From: Deltaproteobacteria bacterium
GTDB taxonomy: Bacteria > Bdellovibrionota_B > Oligoflexia > Oligoflexales > Bog-1112
DNA: 44,559 bases
NCBI GenBank assembly: GCA_023250635.1
Contig: JAHFAI010000011.1
Span: 1 to 44,559, forward strand
Reading direction: 5' to 3'
Both the position numbers and the translations under genes were made by a program. Positions 25,488 through 34,168 of the stretch are shown here, in pieces (positions within the stretch are counted from its first letter, which is position 1; each line of letters starts with the position of its first letter). Below the pieces are notes generated by a model. The model made no database searches and was not told where the DNA came from. It saw nothing but the letters and a program-made list of their open reading frames with translations.

Positions 25488-25495
25488 CCGCGTCT

Positions 25496-26770
25496 ATGAA
25501 TAAACCGTGGGAACAACTGCAAACTGATGATCGAGCAATCTTTGAGTTGATCGAAGGGGAGCTCGCCCGCCAATGTCAGGGCATCGAATTGATCGCTTCG
25601 GAGAATTTTGCTTCACCTGCGGTTATGGCTGCCATGGGAAGTATTCTCACCAACAAATATGCCGAGGGTCGTCCGGGAAAGCGTTATTATGGTGGCTGCG
25701 AGATAGTCGATCAGATAGAGACCTTAGCCATCGAACGAGCCACGGCCCTTTTTGCCTGCTCCTTTGCCAATGTGCAGCCTCATTCAGGGGCTCAAGCTAA
25801 TGCTGCAGCCTTGTTGGCCTTGGCCAAGCCAGGTGATGCCATTCTTGGTATGGAACTCTCCCATGGTGGTCATTTGACTCATGGATCTCCGGTTAATTTT
25901 TCGGGTATCTACTATAAGGCGCATTTTTATGGCCTAGAACCGCTTACGGACCGACTTGATTACCTAGCCATGGAGCGTCAAGCGCGGGCGATTCGCCCGA
26001 AGGTTATTATTGCAGGAGCTAGTGCCTATGCGCGGCATATTGATTTTGCTCGCTTTCGTGCCATTGCTGATGAAGTGGGGGCCTATCTTCTCGTGGATAT
26101 GGCTCATATCGCTGGCCTGGTAGCGGCAGGCTTACACCCGAGTCCCCTGCCCCACGCTCACGTGGTGACGACGACTACCCATAAGACTCTGCGTGGGCCG
26201 CGTGGTGGAATGATCCTCTGGAATGATGAGGCTCTCAGCATAAATTTGCATAAGTCGGTCTTTCCCGGCATTCAGGGCGGTCCTCTTGAGCATGTTATCG
26301 CCGCAAAAGCGGTGTGTTTTCGGGAAGCGGCAAACCCAGAGTTTATCGTCTACCAAAAGCAGGTTTTGGCCAATGGGCGTACCTGCGCCGATGCTTTGCA
26401 GGAAGGAGGTTTTCATTTGGTTTCCGGTGGCACTGATAATCATCTCCTGCTTATAGATTTGGCAAAAAGCTCCCATCCTGCTATCAGTGGTAAGGCTTAC
26501 GAAGAAGCTCTCGGTCAGGCAGGAATTACCGCCAATAAAAATACGGTGCCGGGAGAACAACGCAGTCCCTTTGTAACCAGTGGTTTGCGTATAGGAACTC
26601 CGGCAGTGACCAGCCGTGGAATGAAAGAAGAGGCCATGAAGGAAATTTGCAGGATGATGCAACGCGTGTATCAGCAGAGCAGTGAAGCGCGAGTACTCAG
26701 CGAGGTGCGCGAGCAGGTTGAAGCCCTCGCAGCAGCTTATCCTCTCTACGCTTCCTGGATTCGGCGATGA
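25496..26770 (+). CDS. glyA: serine hydroxymethyltransferase
   Basis: PLP enzyme that converts serine and tetrahydrofolate to glycine and 5,10-methylene-THF, the main one-carbon source. The N-terminal [46 protein letters not shown] and the PLP lysine (Lys230) in [16 protein letters not shown] are all present. Length, 424 residues, is normal. Its end overlaps the nrdR start by ATGA. One-carbon supply fits the nearby nucleotide regulator NrdR and riboflavin synthase. Confidence 0.97.
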   Translation: MNKPWEQLQTDDRAIFELIEGELARQCQGIELIASENFASPAVMAAMGSILTNKYAEGRPGKRYYGGCEIVDQIETLAIERATALFACSFANVQPHSGAQANAAALLALAKPGDAILGMELSHGGHLTHGSPVNFSGIYYKAHFYGLEPLTDRLDYLAMERQARAIRPKVIIAGASAYARHIDFARFRAIADEVGAYLLVDMAHIAGLVAAGLHPSPLPHAHVVTTTTHKTLRGPRGGMILWNDEALSINLHKSVFPGIQGGPLEHVIAAKAVCFREAANPEFIVYQKQVLANGRTCADALQEGGFHLVSGGTDNHLLLIDLAKSSHPAISGKAYEEALGQAGITANKNTVPGEQRSPFVTSGLRIGTPAVTSRGMKEEAMKEICRMMQRVYQQSSEARVLSEVREQVEALAAAYPLYASWIRR

Positions 26771-27225
26771 GATGTTTGCGGTGCAGCGGTAATGATACTA
26801 AGGTCTTGGAGAGTCGCTTGACCAACGATGGCCGCTGTATGCGGCGGCGGCGTGCTTGTCGTGACTGTGATTATCGCTATACCACCTACGAGCGCGAAGA
26901 AATGCTCGAGTTTTTGATCAAAAAGAAAAGTGCTCATGTGCAGCCGTACAGCCGCGATAAGGCCCTGCGCTCCATTCAGATTGCTTGTCAAAAGCGCACA
27001 CTTAAGCTCGAAGACCTCGAAGGGATGCTGCGCAAAATCGAAGGCAGGTTGCAGGATCAGGGGGAACGCATTGTTTCGAGTGCGCAGCTTGGTGAAATGA
27101 TTATGGCAGGTCTTTATCAGCTCGATCAGGTGGCCTACATTCGTTTTGCTTCGGTGTATAAGGACTTTAAAACCCCCCAAGAATTTCATGCGATTTTAGG
27201 TTCCTTAGATGGAAAAGAGGGATAG
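26767..27225 (+). CDS. nrdR: transcriptional repressor NrdR
   Basis: ATP/dATP-sensing repressor of ribonucleotide reductase genes. It has an N-terminal zinc ribbon with Cys3-x2-Cys6 and Cys31-x2-Cys34, the [18 protein letters not shown] segment and an ATP-cone beginning near residue 48 ([21 protein letters not shown]). Length, 152 residues, is typical. The start overlaps glyA by four bases and ribE follows two bases after its stop; glyA-nrdR-rib order is common in proteobacteria. No NrdR box or nrd gene was found in the window. Confidence 0.96.
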   Translation: MRCLRCSGNDTKVLESRLTNDGRCMRRRRACRDCDYRYTTYEREEMLEFLIKKKSAHVQPYSRDKALRSIQIACQKRTLKLEDLEGMLRKIEGRLQDQGERIVSSAQLGEMIMAGLYQLDQVAYIRFASVYKDFKTPQEFHAILGSLDGKEG

Positions 27226-27227
27226 GG

Positions 27228-27839
27228 GTGTTTACTGGTTTGGTGGAAGCCCTGGGGGTGGTAGAAGCTAACGACCCGATGCAGACGGCTAAGCTGTTGG
27301 TGATTCGTTCACCTTTTGCTTCGTCTTCCCTGGCTCGGGGCGAGAGTATTGCGGTAAATGGCTGCTGTTTGACGGTGGTCGAAATCTCTCACGAAAATTC
27401 GTGTATAACTTTTGCGGTCAGCAGCGCCACTTTGGGCTGCACCAATCTCGGTGAGTTAGCGGCAGGCAGTGTGGTTAATCTCGAACGTGCTTTGCTTTTT
27501 GGTGCCCGCCTTGGCGGGCATTTGGTATCGGGGCATGTGGATTGTCTGGCGACGGTGCTGAGCTGGGTGGAGGACGGGGAGTTTATGCAGCTGCGCCTAG
27601 GCTTGGATAATCCTGAGGCGCGAAAGCTTGTCATTGCTAAGGGTTCCCTCTGCGCTAATGGGGTAAGCCTGACTATCAAGGAGCTGAGTGGTGAAGCTGC
27701 ACTGCTAGTGGTCGAGATAATGCTGATCCCCGAGACGCTACGCCGGAGCACCTTTGGCAGCGTAAAAGTGGGGGATAAGATCAATATCGAATTTGATCTT
27801 ATGGGTAAGTACGTCGCCCAGAATCTTGCTAGCAACTAA
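27228..27839 (+). CDS. ribE: riboflavin synthase, alpha subunit
   Basis: Dismutates two 6,7-dimethyl-8-ribityllumazine molecules to riboflavin. The N-terminal MFTGLVEALGVVE is diagnostic, and the two homologous barrel halves show GESIAVNGCCLTVVEI and KGSLCANGVSLTIKEL. GARLGGHLVSGHVDCLATV lies between. Length, 203 residues, is normal. The start is GTG at 27228, six bases after a GAGGG Shine-Dalgarno inside nrdR. Confidence 0.95.
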   Translation: MFTGLVEALGVVEANDPMQTAKLLVIRSPFASSSLARGESIAVNGCCLTVVEISHENSCITFAVSSATLGCTNLGELAAGSVVNLERALLFGARLGGHLVSGHVDCLATVLSWVEDGEFMQLRLGLDNPEARKLVIAKGSLCANGVSLTIKELSGEAALLVVEIMLIPETLRRSTFGSVKVGDKINIEFDLMGKYVAQNLASN

Positions 27840-27848
27840 GGCGCAAAG

Positions 27849-28733
27849 ATGAGCCGAGAGCTGAGTAGTTGCCCCCCAAACCATCTGGATCTTGCAAGTA
27901 CCTACGGTGCTATTTTAGCGAGCACCGAAGTGGGACTTGGCTCACTCTTGCACGCCTTCCATGTGCCCCTCACCGGGCAGTTTCTCTCGCTGAACCAAGG
28001 CTTCTTGCTTTCGTACGCCATGGTGACGGCCCAAAGAACCGCAAATACCTCGTTGCTTCCAGCGGGAATTTCGGTCATTGCGGCATCGTTAAAAAGCCTC
28101 TCACCAGCGGGTAAAAAACTCACTCCGATGCTGGCAATTGCCATGCAGGGTTGGTTGTATAATCTCGGTATATTGCTGGGGGGAAATTCGCTGCTCGGTC
28201 GAGCTCTCGGAGCAGCACTGAGTAGCCTCTGGGCTTTTATCCAGCCGTTTTTGTTTCTTGGCGTGGTTTTTGGCTTAGAATGGCAAAAGCTCTATGCCGC
28301 CTACGCTTCTTCTCTGCCTGTGGAGCAGGCACTGATGGTGATAGCAGCAGTGGTGGTGGCCAAAGCTTTCGCCGCTATGGGTCTGTCTTTTGCTGCGCTT
28401 AAAATCCCCCACGAGGGGGCGGAAGCATATTTTGCTCGCCTTAACCGCTATGGGCTCGCCCCCTCTTCCCCCCCTGTGGGGCAGCAGAGATTCTTTAGCA
28501 GTTTACGCCGGCCCCTTTTTCTTTTACCTTTCTTAGTAACTATAATCGTTGCTGCTTTTATGGAGAGCCACTGGGTGCCGATCCTCTGGACGGCCTTCCG
28601 GCCTCTGGCGATCGCTTGTTTGCTCTTTGTGGTGGTGCGTCTTCTTGCCGTCAGTGGTTTTGGGATAAAGTTAGCGACCTGGCTTCCTGGTGGTTATGGG
28701 GAGGCTCTCAAGAGGGTGTGGAAAGGTTTTTAG
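27849..28733 (+). CDS. multi-span membrane protein of unknown function
   Basis: Protein of 294 residues with about six to seven hydrophobic segments. The N-terminal two thirds (STEVGLGSLLHAFHVPLTGQ, LNQGFLLSYAMVTAQRT, LAIAMQGWLYNLGILLGGN) resemble in length and glycine pattern the small membrane S-components of energy-coupling-factor vitamin transporters, but no family signature is definite. It lies nine bases after ribE and four bases before an ABC exporter-type gene, so a link to riboflavin or another cofactor is possible. The ECF suggestion is inference. Confidence 0.55.
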   Translation: MSRELSSCPPNHLDLASTYGAILASTEVGLGSLLHAFHVPLTGQFLSLNQGFLLSYAMVTAQRTANTSLLPAGISVIAASLKSLSPAGKKLTPMLAIAMQGWLYNLGILLGGNSLLGRALGAALSSLWAFIQPFLFLGVVFGLEWQKLYAAYASSLPVEQALMVIAAVVVAKAFAAMGLSFAALKIPHEGAEAYFARLNRYGLAPSSPPVGQQRFFSSLRRPLFLLPFLVTIIVAAFMESHWVPILWTAFRPLAIACLLFVVVRLLAVSGFGIKLATWLPGGYGEALKRVWKGF

Positions 28734-28736
28734 ATA

Positions 28737-30494
28737 GTGAGCAGAGAGCCGGTAAGCTATTTATTTCGCAAGCTCTGGCGTTTTGCTCAGGGAGAGCGAA
28801 AGGTTATCTACGGTTATCTGCTCTTGTTTGTGGTGGCAAATTTATTTCTGCTCGTTGGCCCCTTAGTCTTCGGGGCGGTTGTGCGAGAAATTCAGCAGGA
28901 GGGGGTGAAGAGCAGCAATCTTGTTTATTTGATCGCCCTACTCTCGCTCTTATTCTTTAAAGAGATTGGCTTCTGGTTGTTTCACGGTCCCGCTCGGGTA
29001 ATCGAACGTCTCGTGGCATTTAATATTGCTTTACGGTATCGGCGTTATCTTTTGGAGGGCGTCCTTGACCTCGATTTGGCGTGGCACCACGAGAATGACT
29101 CAGGAAATGTGATTGAGCAAATTCGTCGAGCTGCCGATAATCTTGGCGAGTTTGGCGAAAACGTCTTCCAAGCCATTCAGCTTAGCGTGCGTGTTTGTTC
29201 CACGGCGATAGTGCTGTGGTTTTTTTCTGAGCCAACAGCGGTCTTAGTGTTTGTGATGGTGGTTTTATCGTTATACGTATTTTCGCGTTTCGATCTCCGT
29301 CTGCTGCCCCTGATTGAAGGCCTCAATGAGTATAGCAACAAGGCTTCGGCCGGTGCCTTTGATGCTCTAGCAAATATCACTACGGTGAAAATTCTTCATA
29401 TTGAAAAGCCGGTGAGCGAGGGGGTGATGGCCCGGTATGGCAATGCCTATTCGTTGTTTAAACGCAGTGCTATAGTCAACGAATACAAATGGGCTGCGGG
29501 CCTCTTGCTTTTTATGGTGGTTAATTTTCTGCCTCTGGGTTTCTATATTGCTCTAAAGGTCTACCAGGGGCAGAGTGTTGATGCCGGTACGATCTCCACC
29601 CTCTACTTGTTTATTGCCGAGCTGCTTTTTGTTTATGCCACCTTTGGGGCTTACTATGAGCAGGTGAGCCGTTTTCGTAATGGGGTTATCAACGCCGAGT
29701 CTCTCGAAGGGCTTATTGCTAACAGAAAAAGCTCGCCCCGGCGCTTGCTGGAAGTAAGCTCAAGGCTTGCTTTGAGCAAGCTTACTTTTGCCTATGACGA
29801 ACAAAAGAGCAGAGGCTTTGCCTTTGCAGAGATTGATTTCAGTATGCGTGCGGGCGAGAAAATAGCTATCATTGGGGAGTCGGGCAGTGGAAAAACCACC
29901 TTCTTAAAGGTGATTCATGGTCTCTATCCCCAGGCGCAGTGTTCGTTGCAAATTGATGCTCAGTTGCTGGAGAAAGTTACGTTAAGTAGCGTTGATTTAG
30001 CGACCATGCTGGTGCCTCAAGATCCAGAAATATTTTCTGCCAGCATTCGCGAAAATCTTAGTTTAGGCATTGCCTACTCCGAGGAGGACTTGCTGCGTGC
30101 GGTAGAGATAGCGCGTTTTTCTACGGTGCTTGCTTCTCTACCCCAGGGACTTGATTCGGTGATTAATGAGAAGGGGGTCAATCTCTCCGGCGGCCAGCGC
30201 CAACGTCTGGCCTTAGCGCGAGCTATTTTATTTGCCAATGACAAGAAAATACTGCTCCTGGATGAATCGACGAGTTCGGTGGATAGCGAAAATGAAATGG
30301 CGATTTACCACAGTATTTTTGCACATTTTAGCGACAAAACTGTGGTCGCTTCGATTCATAAGCTGAATCTTCTCCGCTATTTCGAACGCATTGTTATTTT
30401 TGATAAGGGGAAAATTATTGACGAAGGTACGTTTGCTGAATTACTGGCTGGCAACGCTTCTTTTCGCAATAGTTGGCGAGCATTTTCACAATAA
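28737..30494 (+). CDS. ABC transporter, fused permease and ATPase (exporter type)
   Basis: Half-transporter of 585 residues. About six membrane spans fill the first ~310 residues. The ATPase part has Walker A GESGSGKTT (380-388), the Q-loop VPQDPEIFSASIRENLSLG, signature LSGGQRQRLALARAIL (about 483), Walker B ILLLDESTSSVD and an H-loop His in ASIHKLNLL. This is the MsbA/multidrug-exporter architecture and should work as a homodimer or with a partner. The start is GTG at 28737, overlapping nothing but only four bases after the preceding membrane protein; a GAAAGG lies ten bases upstream. The substrate cannot be inferred from sequence. Confidence 0.9.
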   Translation: MSREPVSYLFRKLWRFAQGERKVIYGYLLLFVVANLFLLVGPLVFGAVVREIQQEGVKSSNLVYLIALLSLLFFKEIGFWLFHGPARVIERLVAFNIALRYRRYLLEGVLDLDLAWHHENDSGNVIEQIRRAADNLGEFGENVFQAIQLSVRVCSTAIVLWFFSEPTAVLVFVMVVLSLYVFSRFDLRLLPLIEGLNEYSNKASAGAFDALANITTVKILHIEKPVSEGVMARYGNAYSLFKRSAIVNEYKWAAGLLLFMVVNFLPLGFYIALKVYQGQSVDAGTISTLYLFIAELLFVYATFGAYYEQVSRFRNGVINAESLEGLIANRKSSPRRLLEVSSRLALSKLTFAYDEQKSRGFAFAEIDFSMRAGEKIAIIGESGSGKTTFLKVIHGLYPQAQCSLQIDAQLLEKVTLSSVDLATMLVPQDPEIFSASIRENLSLGIAYSEEDLLRAVEIARFSTVLASLPQGLDSVINEKGVNLSGGQRQRLALARAILFANDKKILLLDESTSSVDSENEMAIYHSIFAHFSDKTVVASIHKLNLLRYFERIVIFDKGKIIDEGTFAELLAGNASFRNSWRAFSQ

Positions 30495-30541
30495 ACATTT
30501 TGGAAAAAGGGAAGGTGAAATCAGGATTAAAAAAGTAGTTT

Positions 30542-32527
30542 CTACCGAAATATACCCATACCGTCAGCTTCTTCCCAGGTGCGAAGGCTTCGCTTAGGAA
30601 CGGTTGCTAGAGCTAAATCTTCATAAAAGGTGAAGAGTCCGAATGGTTTAGGAACCTTTTCACCATGTAGTGCTGCCAGTTCTTCTAGATAGCTTTTTCC
30701 GGTTTTCATTTCATATAGAAGTCTATTGTAGGCTTCTATGTCGGCGTTGCGCAGAAGGGCGAAAATTTCCTCATGGGTTAGTGGAATTTTTCCGGTAAGC
30801 TCCGGGGCCATATAGGATGGAGTTCCTTCAAAAATACTAAATGTATTTCGACTTTCTTTGTCAAGGACGATGAGATCATCAGTAAAGGTCACCTCACCAT
30901 GAGCATCAAAACCAAGAGTTTTTATTTCTCTCTTCCCGGCAGAGTTTTTATAGGTAATCACCACCTTGCTTAAACCAAAATCGCCAATAATAGGGGCTCC
31001 CGCTGAGTTCACCAAAACATTTGCAGGCTTTATATCGCGGTGAAAAACATGCAAACGCGGTTCTCGTACTCCTAGCCCTAAAGTCATGTCTAGTGGGATT
31101 CCCTCATGAAAAAGGGTTAATTGTTTGGCGAGTTGTTGCCCCATTTGTTGTAATTTTTCTGCTCTCGCCTCTGAGCTTGGGGTTGGCAGGGTATGCGTGC
31201 TTGTTGCTAGATTCTCTTCTTGTGAAGGACTAGCAGTCTTAAGTGAATCTGCAGACAAATCTTCAGTTTCTCTGCTTGTACTGCTCAATTTTTCAGGAGC
31301 TTGATTCGCGCTTAAGCTGCTTGCGGTGGTTGAATCAGCAGCGGTAGTTATGGTCTCGCTCTGTTGACTGCTTTGCAGACTCCACTCGTCGGTAGGGCTG
31401 TTCTCGGCCTTTTCCCTCAGCTTGGGAGGATCAGGGAGATGTTTGACGAGGGTTCCTCCTTCAATAAGGGGCATTAGAGTTACATAGGTATTGTCTTCCG
31501 TTATGCAGGAAAGATGGGGAACTAAAATCAGGGGATCTCTGCTGTGAGCGGCAAATTCGCCTAAAGCAAAGTTGGTTATTCGTTCCGCGCGTTTTATATT
31601 TAACCAAGCGGAGAGTTCCTCTTGACTAAGTCGCGGGCTAGCTACTTCAGTTCGTAAAGCATATTTTCGTCCGTCTATAATTACTTCCTCTACTACCGCA
31701 AAGGCTCCTTTACCAAGTTGGCCTATTGTCGTCATTTTTTCTTTAAGTTGCTTCCAAATATCTGCTTCAAGGGCACTACCACCTTGGCCTATCCGATATA
31801 ATAGCGGCATTTCTTGCAATTTTGCAGAAAGTTGCGCTGCTGAAAAACGAGGGGTGGTTGGGATGGTTATTTTTCTTGATTTTGAGAGTTCTAAGACCTC
31901 GGATGCAGATTTTGACAGAGAGCGAGTGCTTGAATCATGAAGCGATGAGTCTTTAAAAACAGCATTTTTATCCAGAAATTTAGTTACTAAACTGAGTGAA
32001 ATTCCAAAGCCTCGATAGTGCCAATAGGCAAGAAAGGCCTGATAGGATTCTTCATTTGCCGCGACGATTGAACCATCGGGGCAATACTGATAGGAACGAT
32101 CCTGATAAGCGGCCGGTAGCTCAGCTGAATAGCTTGTAACGATAACACTGCGATTGTGATCAGCAATCGTAGGTACTCCTTCCAGAGCAATGGCAAAACA
32201 TCTCGATATTATTGGATTATCTTTCTTAGTTACATGAAGCAAGCTACCATCAGTATCGAAGTCAACGACATCCACTCCCTGGTTTGCAAAGGCTCTAAAA
32301 TTAGCAATATTCAGGAGATTTATGGGGGAATTGCGCTCATAGGCGGTACTATGTTCAAGATCAAGAGGTTGAGAGTAAGAACCAAAAATTAGGTGCAGCT
32401 GTTGCTTATAATCAGCTCCGACGGTAGCAATTTGTTCTGGCGTTTGCTGGAGGTGATGAGTATGTTTGCAAGAAGCTGAAATGATTATCACAAATATAAT
32501 AAAGAGATTAAATATTTGTTTGTTCAA
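30542..32527 (-). CDS. lipoprotein with Ser/Thr protein kinase-like domain
   Basis: A 661-residue protein with a lipoprotein-type signal (hydrophobic FNLFIIFVIIISAS before Cys20), so the body should lie outside the cytoplasmic membrane. After ~240 residues of unknown fold comes an eukaryotic-type kinase domain: glycine loop LGKGAFAVV (271-279), catalytic HRDIKPANV (496-504), DFG (516-518), APE (574-576) and DIEAYNRLLYEMKTG (596-610). The lysine of the VAIK motif is replaced by arginine (YALRTE, Arg292). A Ser/Thr-rich, probably disordered insert (about 370-455) splits the two lobes. The start is TTG at 32527 with GGAG eight bases upstream. It is divergent from the exported isochorismatase-like gene. 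ATP-dependent activity outside the membrane would need an ATP source; it may be a pseudokinase or act in a host. Confidence 0.78.
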   Translation of the reverse strand: MNKQIFNLFIIFVIIISASCKHTHHLQQTPEQIATVGADYKQQLHLIFGSYSQPLDLEHSTAYERNSPINLLNIANFRAFANQGVDVVDFDTDGSLLHVTKKDNPIISRCFAIALEGVPTIADHNRSVIVTSYSAELPAAYQDRSYQYCPDGSIVAANEESYQAFLAYWHYRGFGISLSLVTKFLDKNAVFKDSSLHDSSTRSLSKSASEVLELSKSRKITIPTTPRFSAAQLSAKLQEMPLLYRIGQGGSALEADIWKQLKEKMTTIGQLGKGAFAVVEEVIIDGRKYALRTEVASPRLSQEELSAWLNIKRAERITNFALGEFAAHSRDPLILVPHLSCITEDNTYVTLMPLIEGGTLVKHLPDPPKLREKAENSPTDEWSLQSSQQSETITTAADSTTASSLSANQAPEKLSSTSRETEDLSADSLKTASPSQEENLATSTHTLPTPSSEARAEKLQQMGQQLAKQLTLFHEGIPLDMTLGLGVREPRLHVFHRDIKPANVLVNSAGAPIIGDFGLSKVVITYKNSAGKREIKTLGFDAHGEVTFTDDLIVLDKESRNTFSIFEGTPSYMAPELTGKIPLTHEEIFALLRNADIEAYNRLLYEMKTGKSYLEELAALHGEKVPKPFGLFTFYEDLALATVPKRSLRTWEEADGMGIFR

Positions 32528-32549
32528 GGCCTGGTCTCCATTATTCGCT

Positions 32550-32579
32550 CAGATCCCCCTCAGCGCTGAGGGTGATCTG
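32550..32579. promoter_or_regulatory. 30-bp imperfect palindrome in the kinase-gene leader
   Basis: CAGATCCCCCTCAGC (32550-32564) is followed directly by GCTGAGGGTGATCTG (32565-32579). The 15-bp arms are complementary except at one position. The element lies 23 bases upstream of the kinase start and downstream of its proposed promoter, so it would form a strong hairpin in the leader RNA or serve as a dimeric operator. Confidence 0.6.
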
Positions 32580-32593
32580 GGTGATTTAGAATT

Positions 32594-32639
32594 TAGAGAT
32601 TCTCTATGAAATTATAGCTATTTTAGGTGTTTATGTAAA
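32594..32639 (-). promoter_or_regulatory. sigma70 promoter and start-site inverted repeat of the kinase gene
   Basis: On the minus strand TTTACA (32639-32634), spacer 17, and TATAAT (32616-32611) form a near-consensus promoter. A perfect inverted repeat TAGAGA-T-TCTCTA (32594-32606) covers the predicted start of transcription and could be an operator. The leader to the TTG start would be about 75 bases. Confidence 0.65.
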
Positions 32640-32683
32640 ATTTTTTATGAGATGGCTTCTAGTGGGATAGGAGCATTAAAGGA

Positions 32684-32726
32684 TCCTTCTCTGTTTCCGA
32701 AGAGAAGGAGTTGCTGTTGGTATAAT
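32684..32726 (+). promoter_or_regulatory. inverted repeat and extended -10 promoter of the isochorismatase-like gene
   Basis: TGGTATAAT (32718-32726) matches the extended -10 consensus TGnTATAAT exactly. In place of a -35 there is a 9-bp inverted repeat TCCTTCTCT (32684-32692) / AGAGAAGGA (32701-32709), a plausible regulator site. The start codon is 34 bases after the -10. Confidence 0.6.
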
Positions 32727-32759
32727 AGCGCCTTTTAAAGAAAACTCTGAGAGTGGACA

Positions 32760-34055
32760 ATGAATGTTTTTTTTAATAAATTAAATTTTCTAGTGATCAA
32801 TGTTTTGGCTTTTAGCCTGTATACTGCAGCAGTTAAAGCAGAAAAAGCCTTGGTTGTTATTGACATGCAGGAAAAATTTATTTCTCAATTTGATCCACCC
32901 TGTTGGAGAGATGATTTAATAGAAAAAATCATCGAAGAAATAAATCGTGCGAAAACTAAAAATCGTCCTATATTGATAGTCGAATATTGGGATGATCTAT
33001 ATTACATACATTATCAAAAAAGTCAAATGATAACTAACACTCGCATTATGGAAAGTGTCGCTGGATATCCACGAACCTATGTAGTTAAAAAAAATAAAGA
33101 TGATGGTGCTAGTGCAATTAAAGCTATGCTAGATAAGCTTAATTTAAGCGTGGATAAATTCAGTGTCTGCGGATTAAATACCCAATGTTGTGTCTTAGAG
33201 ACAGTTGTTTCACTAGCTAAAATTCCTGGGGTGGAAAAAATAGATATTCTAACGGAGGCTTGTGGCAGTACCACTGCTTTACGAGGTCCCGGCCATGGGT
33301 TTCATGTGGAAGGCTTATGTAAACTAGCCGAAACTGAAAAAATGGTGCTCAAGCCAAGTCTTGAGCAGGCAATTTCCTCTTCCGCTAAATACCACATTTC
33401 CTTCCACCAACATTTCCAAAAATTATTCGCTGGATTATCTAGCGACGATCCAGAATATAGAAAATATATAGCAAGAGCGCTCTTTAATTTAGATGAAATT
33501 TCTTCCCCAAATTTAGGGAAGCTTCTGCCTTTTCTTCGCGATGAAAACATCGAAGTTCGACGGTTAATTTCCTTGATTTTTAGAAAAAATCCCTTGCCTG
33601 ATCCTGAAGTTAGATTGGCCCTCTTTAACGCTATAGATAGTCAAGATTGGCTTGTAGTTAAATATTTAGCTGAAGCTCTAAGTAAAGATCAGCATGATGA
33701 AGTTGAAGTCTATTTGCCTCTCGCTCAGAAAATATATCGAATATTAGCTGCAAAGTGGGATATTTTTGTCAAATCTAAACAAGATGGTGCGAAATATGAT
33801 CTTGAAAATATGGAATTTCTTAGTTTGAAAGCACTTGCAGCTTTTATTACTTTGCTCACTGACGACAATGGCAGTACGAAAGAATACGTATTGATTGTCT
33901 TGGCTCGCGGTTTGTCTAACGATACTTTTACAAGTGAGGCAAAAAAAATAATCCATGAGGGAATGACGAATTTTTTGAAAATTTCCACTGTCGAAAAGAT
34001 TTTGCACGAAAGAGCCTTACTTATCTTACGCAGATCCTTCCCTAGCTCTCGCTAA
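32760..34055 (+). CDS. exported isochorismatase-like hydrolase with HEAT-like C-terminal domain
   Basis: Fusion of two parts over 431 residues. After a signal peptide (hydrophobic LNFLVINVLAFSLYTAAVKA) comes a cysteine-hydrolase domain of the isochorismatase/nicotinamidase fold: VVIDMQ with Asp35, a VVKKNKDDGAS segment with the catalytic Lys (residues 110-113) and NTQCCVLET with nucleophile Cys144. Residues about 225-400 form helical repeats with a HEAT-like pattern (LGKLLPFLRDENIEVRRL, LFNAIDSQDWLVVKYLAEAL). Members of this fold usually hydrolyse amides or isochorismate in the cytoplasm; export and the repeat domain are unusual. The gene is A/T-rich compared with the housekeeping genes around it. 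An intrinsic terminator follows it. Substrate unknown. Confidence 0.78.
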   Translation: MNVFFNKLNFLVINVLAFSLYTAAVKAEKALVVIDMQEKFISQFDPPCWRDDLIEKIIEEINRAKTKNRPILIVEYWDDLYYIHYQKSQMITNTRIMESVAGYPRTYVVKKNKDDGASAIKAMLDKLNLSVDKFSVCGLNTQCCVLETVVSLAKIPGVEKIDILTEACGSTTALRGPGHGFHVEGLCKLAETEKMVLKPSLEQAISSSAKYHISFHQHFQKLFAGLSSDDPEYRKYIARALFNLDEISSPNLGKLLPFLRDENIEVRRLISLIFRKNPLPDPEVRLALFNAIDSQDWLVVKYLAEALSKDQHDEVEVYLPLAQKIYRILAAKWDIFVKSKQDGAKYDLENMEFLSLKALAAFITLLTDDNGSTKEYVLIVLARGLSNDTFTSEAKKIIHEGMTNFLKISTVEKILHERALLILRRSFPSSR

Positions 34056-34059
34056 TATA

Positions 34060-34087
34060 CCACATTCAATGTGGAGCGTTTTTTTTT
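34060..34087 (+). terminator. intrinsic terminator of the isochorismatase-like gene
   Basis: CCACATT-C-AATGTGG (34060-34074) is a short perfect stem, followed after AGCG by nine T residues (34079-34087). It begins five bases after the stop codon. Confidence 0.75.
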
Positions 34088-34168
34088 CTCGCGCCTGGTT
34101 GCAAACCAAAACCCGATGGATATAGACTCGGTAAAAATAATTGCTCCCCTTTTAAGAGAGGGAATCTC

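Noticed and set aside
26132-26662. 176-codon minus-strand frame inside glyA
   Set aside because: Shadow of a strongly conserved gene; composition is explained by glyA codon use.
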